64,000 nucleotides of DNA from Cinnamomum chago (lineage: Eukaryota > Streptophyta > Magnoliopsida > Laurales > Lauraceae): positions 38,063,501 to 38,127,500 of the forward strand of contig CP142460.1 in the NCBI GenBank assembly GCA_038049695.1, read 5' to 3'. Shown here in pieces: positions 47,183 to 59,038 of the stretch. Under the pieces are notes generated by a model. The model worked only from the letters and a program-made list of their open reading frames with translations. It made no database searches and was not told the DNA's origin. The position numbers and the translations under genes are program-made. Each line of letters starts with the position of its first letter. Position 1 is the first letter of the stretch.

Positions 47183-48821
47183 ATTGGTATCAGAGCCATA
47201 CCTCATCTTTAATCATGTTAGATCCGTTGTCTAAATCTAATCTTTGCATGAGATGCGAAAATGATAAACATAGGGCTATGTAAGGATCAGTTCTGGTATT
47301 TTCTGCATTTATTATGTTTTCTGAATGCACAAGAAGGGACAAGTTCGGGCAAAATCGCGGTTTTCTACAAAAACCCTGAGTTGGGTTATGGACTTTTACT
47401 AGCAGCCACAATACGCCTTTACCGTCGGCCAGGCCTTTACCGGCGGCTAGACTTTTACCCGCGGCCCTCGGCCCCAATTTCCTTTTTTATGTGGCTATCC
47501 GGGTTTGTTCATCATGAGATGATGGATGGCTTCTTAACCCAAGTCCCTATTGTGCATGAGATGTTAACTTGCAGGTGTTCTTGTCCTCTCCATATGGCCC
47601 ATAAGTTTTTATTTTCTTTTTATGGTTATTAGTTTATTTTGGGCAAGTTGTAAAGGGCATCATAGTTTCCTTGGTTTCCCGTGAAAGCGCAAGGCATGGT
47701 GAATTTCCCTACAACCCTTTTTAATTTCCATGTTTAGATTACCATGTAAGTCTCATTATCGAGGCATAGTAATTTATTTAATTTTTCTAAATTTGTAAAT
47801 TCTGGTGATGTCTAAAGAGTTTGAAGATTACCAAAAGGTTTTGGAGATGCCCAAAGAGTTTGAGAAACCCCAAAGTTTTGGAAAGTCTAGAAGTCCAAGA
47901 AGTCTATTCCGCTTGGGCCATGTGGAGGAGAGGACTAGTTTCTATTTTTGCACTTTCTATTTGTGAATGGTTGCTTTTATAGAATATTTCCAAATCTGAT
48001 CCGAACATAGCAGTTTCCAAAAATGGTCAAATCAAATTAATTTTTGGAAAGAGTTCTAATTAGTGTTGGTGGACCCTTGAGATGGACCTATTGGTAACAC
48101 TAGTCTTAGAAACTGGACTTTCCTTAAAATAACTTGAATTGGAACCAATCATTGGTCATATCATGAGATAATTTGATGTCTATATATGTGGGCCCATATA
48201 CCTATAAGGAAATCCTCAATTCTAAAATATTAAGTGGTATCGGGGCATTTATATTGAGAAATCCACATGGTTTTCCACCATACGTCTATTGTAAGGAAAG
48301 TATTTGCCTCGCGCAATCTTGAGAATGATCGTTCCCCACGGAGGGTTTTTATTTGTCTGGTTACTAGATATGTATCTCCTAATGGATAGTGTTTGTGAGA
48401 CGGGGCGGGGGCCCATTCCCCAAGGAGGAGCTGCCCGCAACGGTTGTCATGCAATGCTAGTTAGTGGGTCACACTTAACTAAAATAATGATGTAGTATCC
48501 CCAAGGATTTGCCCCATGTATTTTAGAAACCAAAGTTAATCGGGAGTCATACATTATTTGGTAAGAGATGCCTAGATGATAATGAATGATGGGGATCACG
48601 GATAGTTAGTCTTAATCTTAATTTTAACCAACTTTGATCCGCACCAATCTAGGTGGTATTCGCACTCCCTAAGGAGGCATACCCCAAGGGATTGTGATTC
48701 CGATGTATTCTGAATTTAGTGGTTATGAGGATTCCCACATAAATTTGGTATAATACTAAACCCTAATGTCATCTATATTCTTTAATTGAATGTATGGTTA
48801 TGTACTACAGTTTTTTAAAGC
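47183..48821 (+). mobile_element. Leader region of the family E element
   Basis: Non-coding leader between the PBS and gag. A GC-rich patch at 47405-47475 has three imperfect repeats of CTTTTACCGGCGGC-type sequence. Open frames at 47261-47632 and 48249-48454 are not recognised. Confidence 0.65.
47185..47197 (+). other. Primer-binding site of family E
   Basis: TGGTATCAGAGCC, two bases after the LTR end; initiator tRNA-Met type. Confidence 0.9.
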
Positions 48822-49000
48822 ATGAATTCAAATACTTTCAATCCACTTGCAACCATCTTCAACCAGAACAAGTTGGTGGGATTCAACTATGTTGACTGGA
48901 AACGGAACTAGATATTGTCCTGCCTGCTTCAGGATATAAATATGTCTTTACCAAACCCCCCCTTGATGAGCCTGATGGGGGCCCGACCTTCGTCCTCTCC
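48822..49000 (+). pseudogene. Copia-type gag start (broken)
   Basis: The start at 48822 gives MNSNTFNPLATIFNQ, then NKLVGFNYVDWKRN. A frame change near 48909 is followed by DIVLPASGYKYVF and TKPPLDEPD. This is the usual N-terminus of plant Ty1/copia gag (LNG-x-NY-x-DWKRNL pattern, then an IVL motif). Gag would package element RNA. After about 49000 the similarity is lost; a GC-rich stretch and a G-run (49043-49056) follow. No protease, integrase or reverse transcriptase is found, so the element is truncated here. Confidence 0.78.
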
Positions 49001-49079
49001 TTCTGCCCCGGGGACTGCTGGGGTTCGGTGGAGAGGACCTTTGGGGGGGGGGGGGGTGGCCCCCTAAGGGACTTCAATC

Positions 49080-50261
49080 ACCTTTTGGTGTTTCTGCAGT
49101 AGAGTAATAGGATTTCTTCAAAGTTTTTCTTTCTTCCTTGTGAGTATGGATCTCTCTTTGTGTGTCTGTGTATGTGTGTCTTGGAGTGACCCCTTTTTAT
49201 AGGCTCTTGGTAGCCATGGGGTGATTTATGGGATTGATGACCCATGATGAGAGAATTGATGGCATTGATGCTCCATGATGGGAGGAGTTACGACGAGTTT
49301 TAATTCTTTGATTTTGTAACTCCTTTTTCCTTGAATATGATTGGCTGGTGGAGAATGATGAGCATTTAATCGCCCTTAATCTCCATGATGAGGGGAGTTT
49401 CATGATTTTAATATCATGATTACTTGAATTTGTAACTCCCATTTGCTTGATTTTGATTGGACTGTCCAAAATAATCGGTTAATGACCGTATTAAGTTGTC
49501 ATAAAATGGGTCAATTAACTGCATTAAGTGGTCACCGGGGCATTTGAAGAGTCGCGGGCCGTGCCGCGTCTTTTGGAATTTTTCTTGTGACAATCGCCGA
49601 TGAACCCACATATTGTTTGATGTCGGATGGCGATATAACTTTAGACATTGGTTGATATCAGTGGGTCGGTGACATCTGTCTTGTCGATTTTTTGATCGAT
49701 CGGATAGAAAGTGTACTTTCTTGGTCAGCCGGTTGGCAATCTTGGAGCGATTAATGATGATTTCATGCTCTTGACGGTGGATCTGGAATATTGATGAAGA
49801 TCAGTCGATTTCGAGCATAAAAAATCAGATTTTTGGAAAACCACAAGGACTGAAGTTCCCGAAACGCGAAAAGGGTCGGAAAACAGGCCATTCAGCGGAA
49901 ATCCGGCGACCTGGATTTCCAGGGTCGCCGGTGCGGTTGCCGTGGTCGCCGGGGGTTTTTCCCCTTCCGGTGGCCGTTTCTCGACCGTTTTTCGATCTTT
50001 TTGATTCTTTCTTTCTTCTGTATTTTTCTTGACATTTCTCCTCATTTATTGTCTTGATTCTCCTGAAGAAAACCTGACTAGAAGCCGTGCAAATCGGAGC
50101 ACAACGTTTCCTATTTTTTGGAAAAGCTGAAGACTTTGTAGCCGATTTTCCATCAAGAGTCAAAACTAGGTCAAACGATGTCGGAATGACCTGAGATTTG
50201 AGATGAAGCCTCCTGAGCAGTATATAGGACCAGCGATGGGATTTTATCTGAGTTTTGAAGC
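49080..50261 (-). mobile_element. Unassigned, probably transposon-derived DNA with two TATA-like sites
   Basis: On the minus strand CCTATAAAAAGG (49192-49203) and a CTATATACTGC site (about 50216-50226) look like core promoters, as in LTRs. Minus-strand frames (49825-50346, 49725-50045) are rich in Arg/Lys with no domain I recognise. I could not define ends or duplications. Confidence 0.4.
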
Positions 50262-51001
50262 TGTTACACCCCCGAACCGAGGCCCTGATAATCAAGTCCT
50301 TAATTCGGGGGACGCGGCATGACGGGTTAGAAAATTCCGCCCGCACACGCTAATTATTTTCCCACAGGATTCTGCGGTGAGGATTCCAGATGATCCATCA
50401 CAACCAATTAATTGAATTCACAACAAATAATAATATGCGGAAGCATGTAGGAAAATAAAAACCAAACGAAATATAAGATAATTGCACAAACTCTGTATCA
50501 AAAGAGTAATATATAAATGGGCATAACCCTAAGTTAATTAAAGTTGTCAGGATCACAAAAGTGTATTTAATTTATACAGCCCAAAAAGAAAGGGCCAACA
50601 GAGGCCATAAGAAAAATTCCAAAAAAAAAAAAGCGTTATCGAACTCCAGATCCAACATGACGTCTACATGACATCATTTGGCTGCCACTCGTGCTCCACC
50701 GCAGGCCCTACTGCCTCCTCCGCGCGCTCCGCCTCAAAGGCTTTCGGGTCCGACATCTGACACAAAATAGAAAAGTATCAGACACGATGGTCTGGCAGGT
50801 GAATAAAGCATATAAGTTATATAAGTTTTATAAATGCCATGTTTAAAATCATAGAAATGCAATTGGAACGAAACATATATAAAAAGTAAATCAAATGAAC
50901 AATTTCTATACAATTAAAAGAATTTCGTAGTTGAAATGTTTCAAACTAACTGATAGATAATTAAAGTATTGGCAAACCACATTTAGCTATATTCTCTTAT
51001 T

Positions 51002-51006
51002 ACTGA
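51002..51006. repeat. Target duplication ACTGA, left
   Basis: Perfect partner at 55001-55005; flanks the next family B solo LTR. Confidence 0.93.
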
Positions 51007-54000
51007 TGTCACGCCCCCGAACCGAAACCTCGGGGGCGGGAATGGGATTAAGCATAAATGTATTTTACTTCTCCCAGGATCCGCGTGTGTGAAGACAACA
51101 CATTCCAACACATTCTGAATATTTTGCGGAAGCTTTCGTGGCGTTCCGACCCGGAGTCCGTGGCCATCGGATTCCGCGTCGCACTCAACCTTTAGCATAT
51201 AGCTAATATATCAAGAATCATATCAGACTGGAGTAACCATCACAATAAATTACAGAGCTGACAGTAACAGGATATTACATTCCCAAATATGTTCAAGTTA
51301 CAATTATCAATGTACATTAATTAAGAATCCCAAGAAAAGGGCTAATAGAAGCCATACAACAATAAGCTATAAACTACTACCCAAATGTGACGTAGCTCCG
51401 ATGTCAAGCTCAATGTCTACATGACATAGCCGACAAACCAACCTGCAAGGCATGGCTCCACAGCCAATAAAAACACTCAACTCGGGGCGAAGAAATCTGA
51501 ACCTGAGTACCAAAAGTAGTGGGTCAGACACGACGGTCTGGCAGGTGGATGAAGAGATAACAAATATACTGAAGAATAAAACATAAGATAAATCATGCTA
51601 TTCGATCAAATGCTGCATATAATTAAACGGGTGCAAAGTCGGGAATCTCGGGGAAAACCTGTATTCATTTCAAGCATGGGTAAAACATGACTATCTAATA
51701 AAACATGTGTTCGTTTACATCATCTATAATCATAGATATTTGACAATCGGGTGTTCGTCTAAAACATGTATAAATATAGTGGTATGGCAAAACAACGTTC
51801 ATTTGAAACTTAAGTAAAAACATAAGTATACAACAAACCAGGTATTCATAGCAGTCTAGCAAAACCAATGGCCATTTGAAACCTATGTAGAAATGCGGAT
51901 ATTTAACAAACCGGATATCGTTTAAAACAGATATAAACGTAGGGATCTGGCAAACAAGTGTCATTTGAAACATATTTCAAAGCATGGATATTTAACAAAT
52001 CGGGTAATCATTTAAAACAGGTATAAACATAGGAATCTGGCAAACAAGTGTCATTTGAAACATATTTCAAAGCAGGGATATTTAACGAATCGGGTAATCA
52101 TTTAAAAACAGGTATAAATATAGATATCTGACAAACCAAATGTCCTTTAAAGCAAGCTCGGATATTTAACAATTCGGGTATTCCTTTAAAACATGCGTAA
52201 TCATATAAATCTAGCAAAATCATTGATCGTTTGAAACATATGTAAAAGCATGGGTATTCACCCAACCGGCATTCATTTAAAACATGTACGGGTACAAAGA
52301 ACAGAAGACCATATAATAATAACTGAATTTACATTGGAGAATATTAACACTTATTTAAATAACAACTTTCATAAAGGAAACGAATCATTTATCGGAAAGC
52401 AAGTAAGCAATATAAAACATGTCGGGTATCCAAGGAATCGGGAACTGGCAAGATGGCAATCACAAGAAGCTAAGTCCTCTATCACCGAAGTGACAAGAGT
52501 ATAACGGGACGTTGGTCTCAGTCACACAAGGTGAGGAGACTCAACGCAAATCATATATACAATATAAATATACGGGAACGGGACCACGGTAGCGAACCGG
52601 GTATCGGGACGGGACCGCGGCAATAACCGGGTATCGGGATCCAAACTGCAGCTGGCGGGACGGGAGAGGGATTTCCAAGTCGGTGGATCAAACCGACAAG
52701 GTATCCAAGCTTAGTGATGTCGACTCATAGGTCAAATAACAAATCGGGACATATGCAAGTAAATCAAGTACAATAAATAAACGGGTAAAACGGGGGTGCT
52801 CAAGGGCACACTGTCACTTCATATCGGGCAATACATCTCGGGACAAATAACTGTTACTAATGTAACTTCAATGCTTTCGGGAAAACAAGTCATGTGATGC
52901 AAGTCTCGGGAAATGAAGAAATATAATGCACTATACCATTTCGGGAAGAATATTGATTTCAAGATCTATTTAAGTGAATAGAGGTCCCGTATGTCGATTA
53001 TAATAATTTACTTGGTACTCCTTGAGTTTGAAGACATTCCGAGCTCCTTATGCACTTTTACTATTTTCAAAACTTAAAATGAGCTTATGGGTAGTACTAG
53101 ATGTTACAATAGCAAAAATCAAGATTATAAACGGTCCATCCTAGGCATGACATTAATCCGGAAGCATCGAGCAACCTATTCAGTCACCGAAAGGAATAAA
53201 ATTCGCGATAACCAAGGGAAAGACTTGTGTTTAGATGTAAAGAAGATATCGCGTCGTTCCATCCCGTTCAAGATTGAAATGGATTGAACTTCGATGCCAC
53301 CGAACCAACCGTGAGGCGTGTCGGCTCAAGACATTCTCACACATGGTCCAAACAGTCCAAAAAGGGTAGCCAGGGTCCCACCTAGAACCAAGAATTAGTG
53401 TCTAGATCAACACCATTCTTTTCTTTTAGTTCCCTCGTCTTAGAGACCTTAGATTAGGGTATAATTGGTCTTAACACTAAGGTATATACCCCTAGGACTC
53501 ATAGAAAGCCCAGAGGTTTCCAAAAAAAAAACAATATCAAATTTCACTTTCGGTCCGATCGATCGGCCTGAAAAGCCTCCCAGTTAAAGACAGTCCGATC
53601 GATCGGCCGATCGATCGGACCTGGGCGTGCAGGTCCGGGAAACACTTGATTTTTCCTTCCTTTTTCCTTTCCTTTCCAACACTTAAACAATCACATAGAA
53701 CTATAATCAAGAAGACTCAAATACATGTTTCCAATACAATAATATGAGCTAAAGAGCTCCTCATTTCAAGTTTCTCCCTTTCCATTCTTCCATTCACAAC
53801 AAATCTCAAGGTGGAGAAAACTCATTCATGTGAAACCATTTGAAACCTTGACAATATGATGCATACATTTTCCAAGCACGAACAAGAGGGAAATAAACTC
53901 ATCAACAAGCACATTTCGAAATCAATATTAATCATAGTAAAGACAACTACTAAAATCACCAAAACCCTTAATGAAACAAGATTTTTCTCACAAAACATGT

Positions 54001-55000
54001 TAATAATCAAAACGATCCAATCATCCACTTGCCTTTGACTCAAATCAAGCAAATCAAGCTCCTAATCACCTCTCAAGCTCAAGATCCACAATCTCTACAA
54101 AAACCCCCAAAACAAACCCTAAAATGGGTTAAGCAATGAAATGACAAGGAAACCTTTCAATAATAAAGGTTGAGCTTCTCTAAGGCTAGAAGACTACAAA
54201 TCTAGAAGACAGGAAGAATCACTTACTTGGATGACTTTCAAATGAAGAGAACTAGCTCCAAGAAGATCTCAATGTTGATGGATTTCTCCAAAAATGGTAT
54301 CAATAGGGAGCCATGGTGAAGAGGAAGAAGAAGATGGTCTCCATTTCTTGATTGATGAACTATTGGTGTGGCTTGGAGATGAAGAAGCAAGAAGAAGAAG
54401 AGAAACACAAGGGAAAACCCTAGGTTCAGCTGGCTGTGCTGGAAAAATGGAGAATGTGATACAATGAAGGGGGTGGGTTCTCTTATGTTAACAAAGGAGG
54501 TTAAGTCCCACAACTTAAGGGACTAGTTTGGCTGAAATCATCTGATTCGGGACCTCGGATGGATTCGACGAAGAAGGAAGAAATGATCGTCGAAATATCT
54601 AGTTTCCAAAAAGTATATGTTTCGTGGGTTTTGGGAATATCAAGTTTTGGATACAGATTTGGTGTGCAATGACTATTTTGCCCTCAAGGCCAAGAAATCG
54701 GGTTTTGGGTTCTCAAATGGATACGGGATCAACATGAAAGTTGTAGGATTCCTTAAGATGAATGCAACAGGCCAAAAACACAATACGAAACAAATCGGGA
54801 AAATCTCACAAGTAAATGCAAAGCCGAAAAGGGAACCCCCAAAGGGCCCCACAAGCTGCCAAAGCACTCAAAAGCCCAAAACTAGAAGAAAAATCATTCT
54901 AGCTCACAAACTCAACCCAACAAATACTAATCCCACTAAAAGAAATTAATCCACAAATAAAACAACACTAATCCAAGAGATTAGGGGTCGGGTTCTCACA
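51007..55000 (-). mobile_element. Family B solo LTR, minus strand, with an expanded 46-bp array
   Basis: 3994 bp reading TGTGAGAACCCGACCCC...GGGGGCGTGACA on the minus strand, with ACTGA duplications. The 46-bp array spans about 51640-52300 with about 14 units. Three CCGATCGATCGG palindromes lie at 53555-53566, 53595-53606 and 53607-53618, the last two adjacent. It is closest to the copy at 41954. Confidence 0.92.
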
Positions 55001-55689
55001 ACTGAAGTAACAAGAGCATACAGACAAATAATCGTTGCCATATAAAATGGCCGGAACAGACAGAAAAACAGAAACCGTTGCCACTACTCGTGGGACCGAA
55101 ATACAGAACTGTTGCCATGGTCGGAGCAGACAGAGTCCAAACTGCAGTTGGTAGATAGTTTAAAGATCCCAAGCCGGGTGATCAGCCCAACTAGGTGACC
55201 TAAGCTTAGTGGTGCTATTCAAAAACAAAACCTGAATCGATACAAATCAAATCATAGTAATACATTTCCAAAATTGATAAAAGGAACTACTCCAGACAAA
55301 TACATACTGACAAATTCAAACGAATCAGATGAGTAGCCTTATCGATGTTTCCGAATGTGGCCAAACTACACAAATCCATTTCAAAACAATTTGTAGAAAA
55401 TATACAAATTTCCCTAATTTGGAATGAATTAATGTATAGTGGTTTAATGGTTTACCACGGGTCGTCTTGACATACACTTAGACCCTTAATGTCGATAATA
55501 AATGCGGAGCTTGGTGTCACTGAAGATCTCCAACAATTAAGGATATAGAGTGTGTATTAAGACTTAAATAAATTCCCGGGTAATTATAACATCAAACAAT
55601 TCCATCATTTTTCCATTTAAATTTCACGATTTAAGGTTATTCGATTCAATTATACATCTCACACTCCTATGCTCCAATAGGGTTTGAAT

Positions 55690-55980
55690 GAGTTTCAAAT
55701 AATGGGGGAAATGGGCTGGAAATAGAGCCTGATATGGGCTGGAAAACAGTCCAGAAAATGGGCAGAAAACAGCCCTGGAATGGACTGGAAAACAGCCTAG
55801 AAATTGGGCACAAAACAACCCTGGAATGGGCTGGAAAACAGCCCAGAAATTGGGCAAAAAACAGCCTTGGAACGGGCCAAAGATGGACCTGAAAACAAGC
55901 TTGAAAATGGGTCTGAAAACAGCCCAGAGAAAGGCCTGAGAACAGCCCAGAGGAGGGGCCTGGAGACAGACCTGGGCCCT
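55690..55980 (+). repeat. Minisatellite of GGGCTGGAAAACAGCCC-type units
   Basis: Units of about 26 bp built on ATGGGCTGGAAAACAGCCC and AAATTGGGCA-AAAACAGCC are repeated about ten times. The minus-strand frame 55624-56043 (repeated FWAVF/GLF phrases) is a translation of this repeat. Confidence 0.85.
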
Positions 55981-55989
55981 GGCCAGGCC

Positions 55990-56070
55990 CGCTCGAGTGG
56001 TGTTGGGTCCGCTCGAGCGAGGCCTATCCAGAGGCTGGGTCACTCGAGCGGCCCAAGGCCTGCTCGAGCG
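55990..56070. repeat. Four CTCGAG-centred palindromes in the family D LTR
   Basis: CTCGAG cores at 55992, 56012, 56043 and 56063 lie within CCGCTCGAG(C/T)GG-like 12-mers, two of them near-perfect. They lie about 60 bp on the downstream side of a minus-strand ATAAATAG (about 56127-56134), a possible TATA box. Confidence 0.85.
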
Positions 56071-56214
56071 GACTGAGCTCTGTCCAGTCCGAAACTGCTT
56101 GCAGGTTCTGCACCTCTCTCTCCTCTATTTATGGTTCATTCACTTCTCCATTTCCCACCTGATTCATTTGTATTTGTCCCAGTTGAATTCACATCCCACT
56201 CAACCACAAACACA

Positions 56215-56460
56215 CACTACAAGAAAAATTACATTTAGTGGCGGATAAAAACCGCCGCTATATGTATGAAAACTGCCACTAAATCCTTTAGTGACGGAAA
56301 AATATCCATCGTCACTTTTGTCGTAGAAGATCTTGTCGCTGATTGTATTTGCAACGGAATAATAGTTGTCGCTAAAAAATTATTAATAGCGACGGTTATA
56401 AACCGCCACTAATTATCTAACTTGCAGCAGTAAACACTACAAATTGTTGCTGAAACCCAT
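56215..56460 (+). mobile_element. CACTA (En/Spm) transposon terminus
   Basis: CACTACAAGAAAAATTAC at 56215 is the classic plant CACTA inverted end. Subterminal repeats follow in both orientations: TAGTGGCGG, GCCACTAAAT, TTTAGTGACGG, ATAGCGACGG and CCGCCACTAA. The opposite CTTGTAGTG end was not found to the right within this window. Confidence 0.88.
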
Positions 56461-56713
56461 TTAGGTGTGCACAAAGAAAATATACTTGAATGCTCACAAA
56501 ATGATAAAGAAGCAAAAATCAAGAGGATGGTATTTACTTTGAGTTCCAAAATGATAGAATCATTTATATCGGTTCTTAATTCATTTCAAATGAATTATAA
56601 GCAAATGAACTATAATATTACAAAACAAGCATTTCCATGCATGACCAAAAGGTGAACCTAAGACTATCTATTAATATCTTTCCCACCTTTGATCTGAATT
56701 CTTTCTGAATATA

Positions 56714-57184
56714 TCACAAGGAAGCCAACAAGCTTTCCAAGTAGTCGTTTCCAAGGTCCTGTAAATCTACCACATCCAATTCATTTCTGAAGATCTCCTT
56801 TATGCATGCCAATCTCTTCCACATGGGTGTTTTTTCTCTTCTTACATCTTTTGGTTCTGAAGCTAATTCAGCTCCTCCTGAAGTACAATTAGATGCAGAG
56901 GGCTCACAATTGTTTCCTACTATATTTCCATCAAGCAGTTGCTCCCAATCCTCCTCTCCCATAGATATCCATCTCCCAAGACTAAGAAGCCTATGTAGCA
57001 GCTCCGCAGACCCTTCTCTCTTCAGGTGAGGTAGATCCTCCCACGTTTGTGGCGATGTTGATTTCTTGCTATGTTCTTCATTGTGGGAGCTGCACTTCAT
57101 TGGTACAAAAGAATGCACAGATAGAATCACAATGAGGGAGATAATGATGATTGACCTACATGCATATTGGGCCATTGGCCCCAT
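56714..57184 (-). CDS. Hypothetical protein, possible secreted or membrane-anchored, 156 aa
   Basis: Not recognised. The minus-strand frame starts MGPMAQYACRS and has a strongly hydrophobic segment (residues about 11-26, rich in I, L and V), a good signal peptide or membrane anchor. An acidic, Trp-containing body follows (HLKREGSAELLHRLL, then SMGEEDWEQLLDGN), ending DYLESLLASL. There are four cysteines after the hydrophobic stretch. It lies between the CACTA end and the FAS2 exons, on the same strand as both gene pieces. It may be a small plant gene, a captured exon, or a chance frame; the clear signal-like segment argues mildly for a real coding origin. Confidence 0.4.
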   Translation of the reverse strand: MGPMAQYACRSIIIISLIVILSVHSFVPMKCSSHNEEHSKKSTSPQTWEDLPHLKREGSAELLHRLLSLGRWISMGEEDWEQLLDGNIVGNNCEPSASNCTSGGAELASEPKDVRREKTPMWKRLACIKEIFRNELDVVDLQDLGNDYLESLLASL

Positions 57185-57487
57185 CTGTTGTTAGTAAAGA
57201 TGCTTGAGACAAAGATATGCAGTAATGACATTGATTAAAAAAAGAGATGCATTAAAAAAGCGGAACATAAAACATAAGAAACAAAGTTGAAAAGCTACAT
57301 GTTACATTAGTTGCATGCAAGAATCCATGGAATATCATAGCGACTTCAAAAGACTTTCCATCATTTAGGTAGTTCAATAATTTTGATCAGTTACAAAAAT
57401 AGGAATTTAATAGTAATATGGGAAAAAGAGGCACAGTATTTCAGAGCCTACACTAAACTGGGCTGAACACTCAGTTGAGGACTGTAC

Positions 57488-58508
57488 CTGCTGGCACTAG
57501 TAGAAAGGACCCATCAGGGGACCATGCTAATCTTCGAAAGAAGGATGGTAATGTCTCATCATGAAAGAGATGACTTTTTGTTAACTGTAACTTAAAACCA
57601 AAACAAATAGAGAAATGCATTATTAAACCATCTAAATTTTACTGAAACACAATAAAGGAAAAGACAGTGGACTAACCTTGGAATCATGAACAAAAACAAA
57701 AACAAAAGAACAGGTATAATATGCATAAAACCCGTACAATTTTAAATGGCAGTCAGAAAGAAGAAAAACTAACCTTAGAATCATCAACTATTTGTTGCTC
57801 AAACTTTGAGAGGACATGCTGACAAACATAATACATCTTTTTTTATGCCTTTTGCAGTACCTGTAGGCTTGTTAAAATAAATTCGGCAAGTCCTATCAGA
57901 ACTAATCGAAGCCAGATATTGACCTAATGGATCCCATGCAACACCTTGAACATAATGCAAATGGGAATCGAATATCTGATGGACTGAACCTAGAATGAGT
58001 GACAGCCAAAACAGTATAAATAATTGATTAATTTCAGACTGGGAAACCTAAAGTCATTCCTCTTACACATACCTTTGCTTGCATCCCATATGATGCAAGA
58101 GTTATCCACAGACCCAGAAAAAAGAAATGCCCCATCAGTTGACCACTGCAGGTCTAGAACATCCTTGCGGTGAAATCTGACAAACAAAATTTTGGAAAAT
58201 TACAAACAACAGTATCTGAAAGCAATCAAAAAGTGTAGACAAAACGATTCAGGTGGAATCTTACGATAAAGTCTTGAGTACTTTCCAAGTATGACCATCA
58301 TCTGTAGGGTGCATTTTCCATATGACAAGCTCTCCTCCTACCATGAACCATACACCGTTTCCAACAAATCAGCTAAAATACCTAACCCATCAAGTTTTCT
58401 AAAAAAATTTAAAGCTATTCAAAAGAAAAGCCCAATCCAATTAAAGAACATCATGAATTGCAAAGGAACTGCATTCCATACCATCAGCACCAGATGCCAG
58501 TTGTTCTC
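57488..58508 (-). pseudogene. FAS2: FAS2 (CAF-1 p60 subunit) internal exons, fragment
   Basis: Minus-strand exons with GT-AG borders: 58482-58508 (GEQLASGADG), 58265-58337 (GELVIWKMHP), 58073-58176 ([15 protein letters not shown], then [16 protein letters not shown]), 57774-57989 ([20 protein letters not shown], then [13 protein letters not shown], then YVCQHVL) and 57488-57584 ([19 protein letters not shown]). These match consecutive WD40 repeats of plant FASCIATA2, the chromatin assembly factor 1 subunit that helps deposit H3-H4 at replicated DNA. Upstream exons (the MKGG start) and the C-terminal half are absent. A run of A's near 57836 shifts the frame between NKP and YVCQHV. A second splice-donor-like copy lies at 57673-57690. 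Most likely a captured or duplicated fragment. Confidence 0.88.
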
Positions 58509-59038
58509 CTGCAGAATTCAGAAGACAATTACTTTTTTGTTCAAGTAACATGACAGATGCAAGCACTCTAAACGAATTTTCTGTTCATGCAAAGGATTTC
58601 TCCAAATGCCTTGACAAAAGGGTATCGAAACAGGGAAAGTTTCTTATGGTTTAACCGTGTCAATTTAGACTAAGCAAGCATGAACAACGTCCTCATGAAG
58701 ACCCATTGTTACAAAAATATAACATAATCAAAATTTGAACATAATTAATACTTAAGTACTAAATACTAAATAATAAACCAAACATATTCAAAAGATAAGT
58801 GCACTTTGACAATAATATGAAGCTAAAATATCAGCACCTAAAAGAAAAACTTTGCAATCCTTTCTCAATAAAATTTATAATAGTATCACTTACACCTACT
58901 GAGAAGGGTAGGTGCTCTATCCAGCAGTTCTCATGGTATGAAATCGCTCCAAGACAAATGAAAATAGTTTACAAAACATACATGAGCACTCACCAGAAGG
59001 AGAGAATCACAAAACGTTCACAGCAGAATTAGCATGTG

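Larger units (their letters stand above)
50262..56214 (-). mobile_element. Family D LTR, minus strand, split and truncated
   Basis: It starts TGTTACACCCCCGAACC (LTR 3' end on the minus strand), is interrupted at 51007-55000 by a family B solo LTR, and resumes at 55006. Text near 55130-55225 (AAACTGCAGTTGG, AAGCTTAGTGGTGC) is shared with family B LTRs, so D and B are related. No matching GAAGC duplication was found on the right; the LTR seems to be cut by the CACTA end at 56215. Confidence 0.7.

Noticed and set aside
49725..50346. Overlapping Arg/Lys-rich minus-strand frames as coding genes
   Set aside because: No recognisable domain, they overlap each other, and they run into the family D LTR end at 50262.
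55624..56043. 139-codon minus-strand frame as a protein
   Set aside because: It translates the GGGCTGGAAAACAGCCC minisatellite and palindromes.
57488..58508. FAS2 exons as a functional gene
   Set aside because: First and last exons are missing and the frame shifts near 57836.
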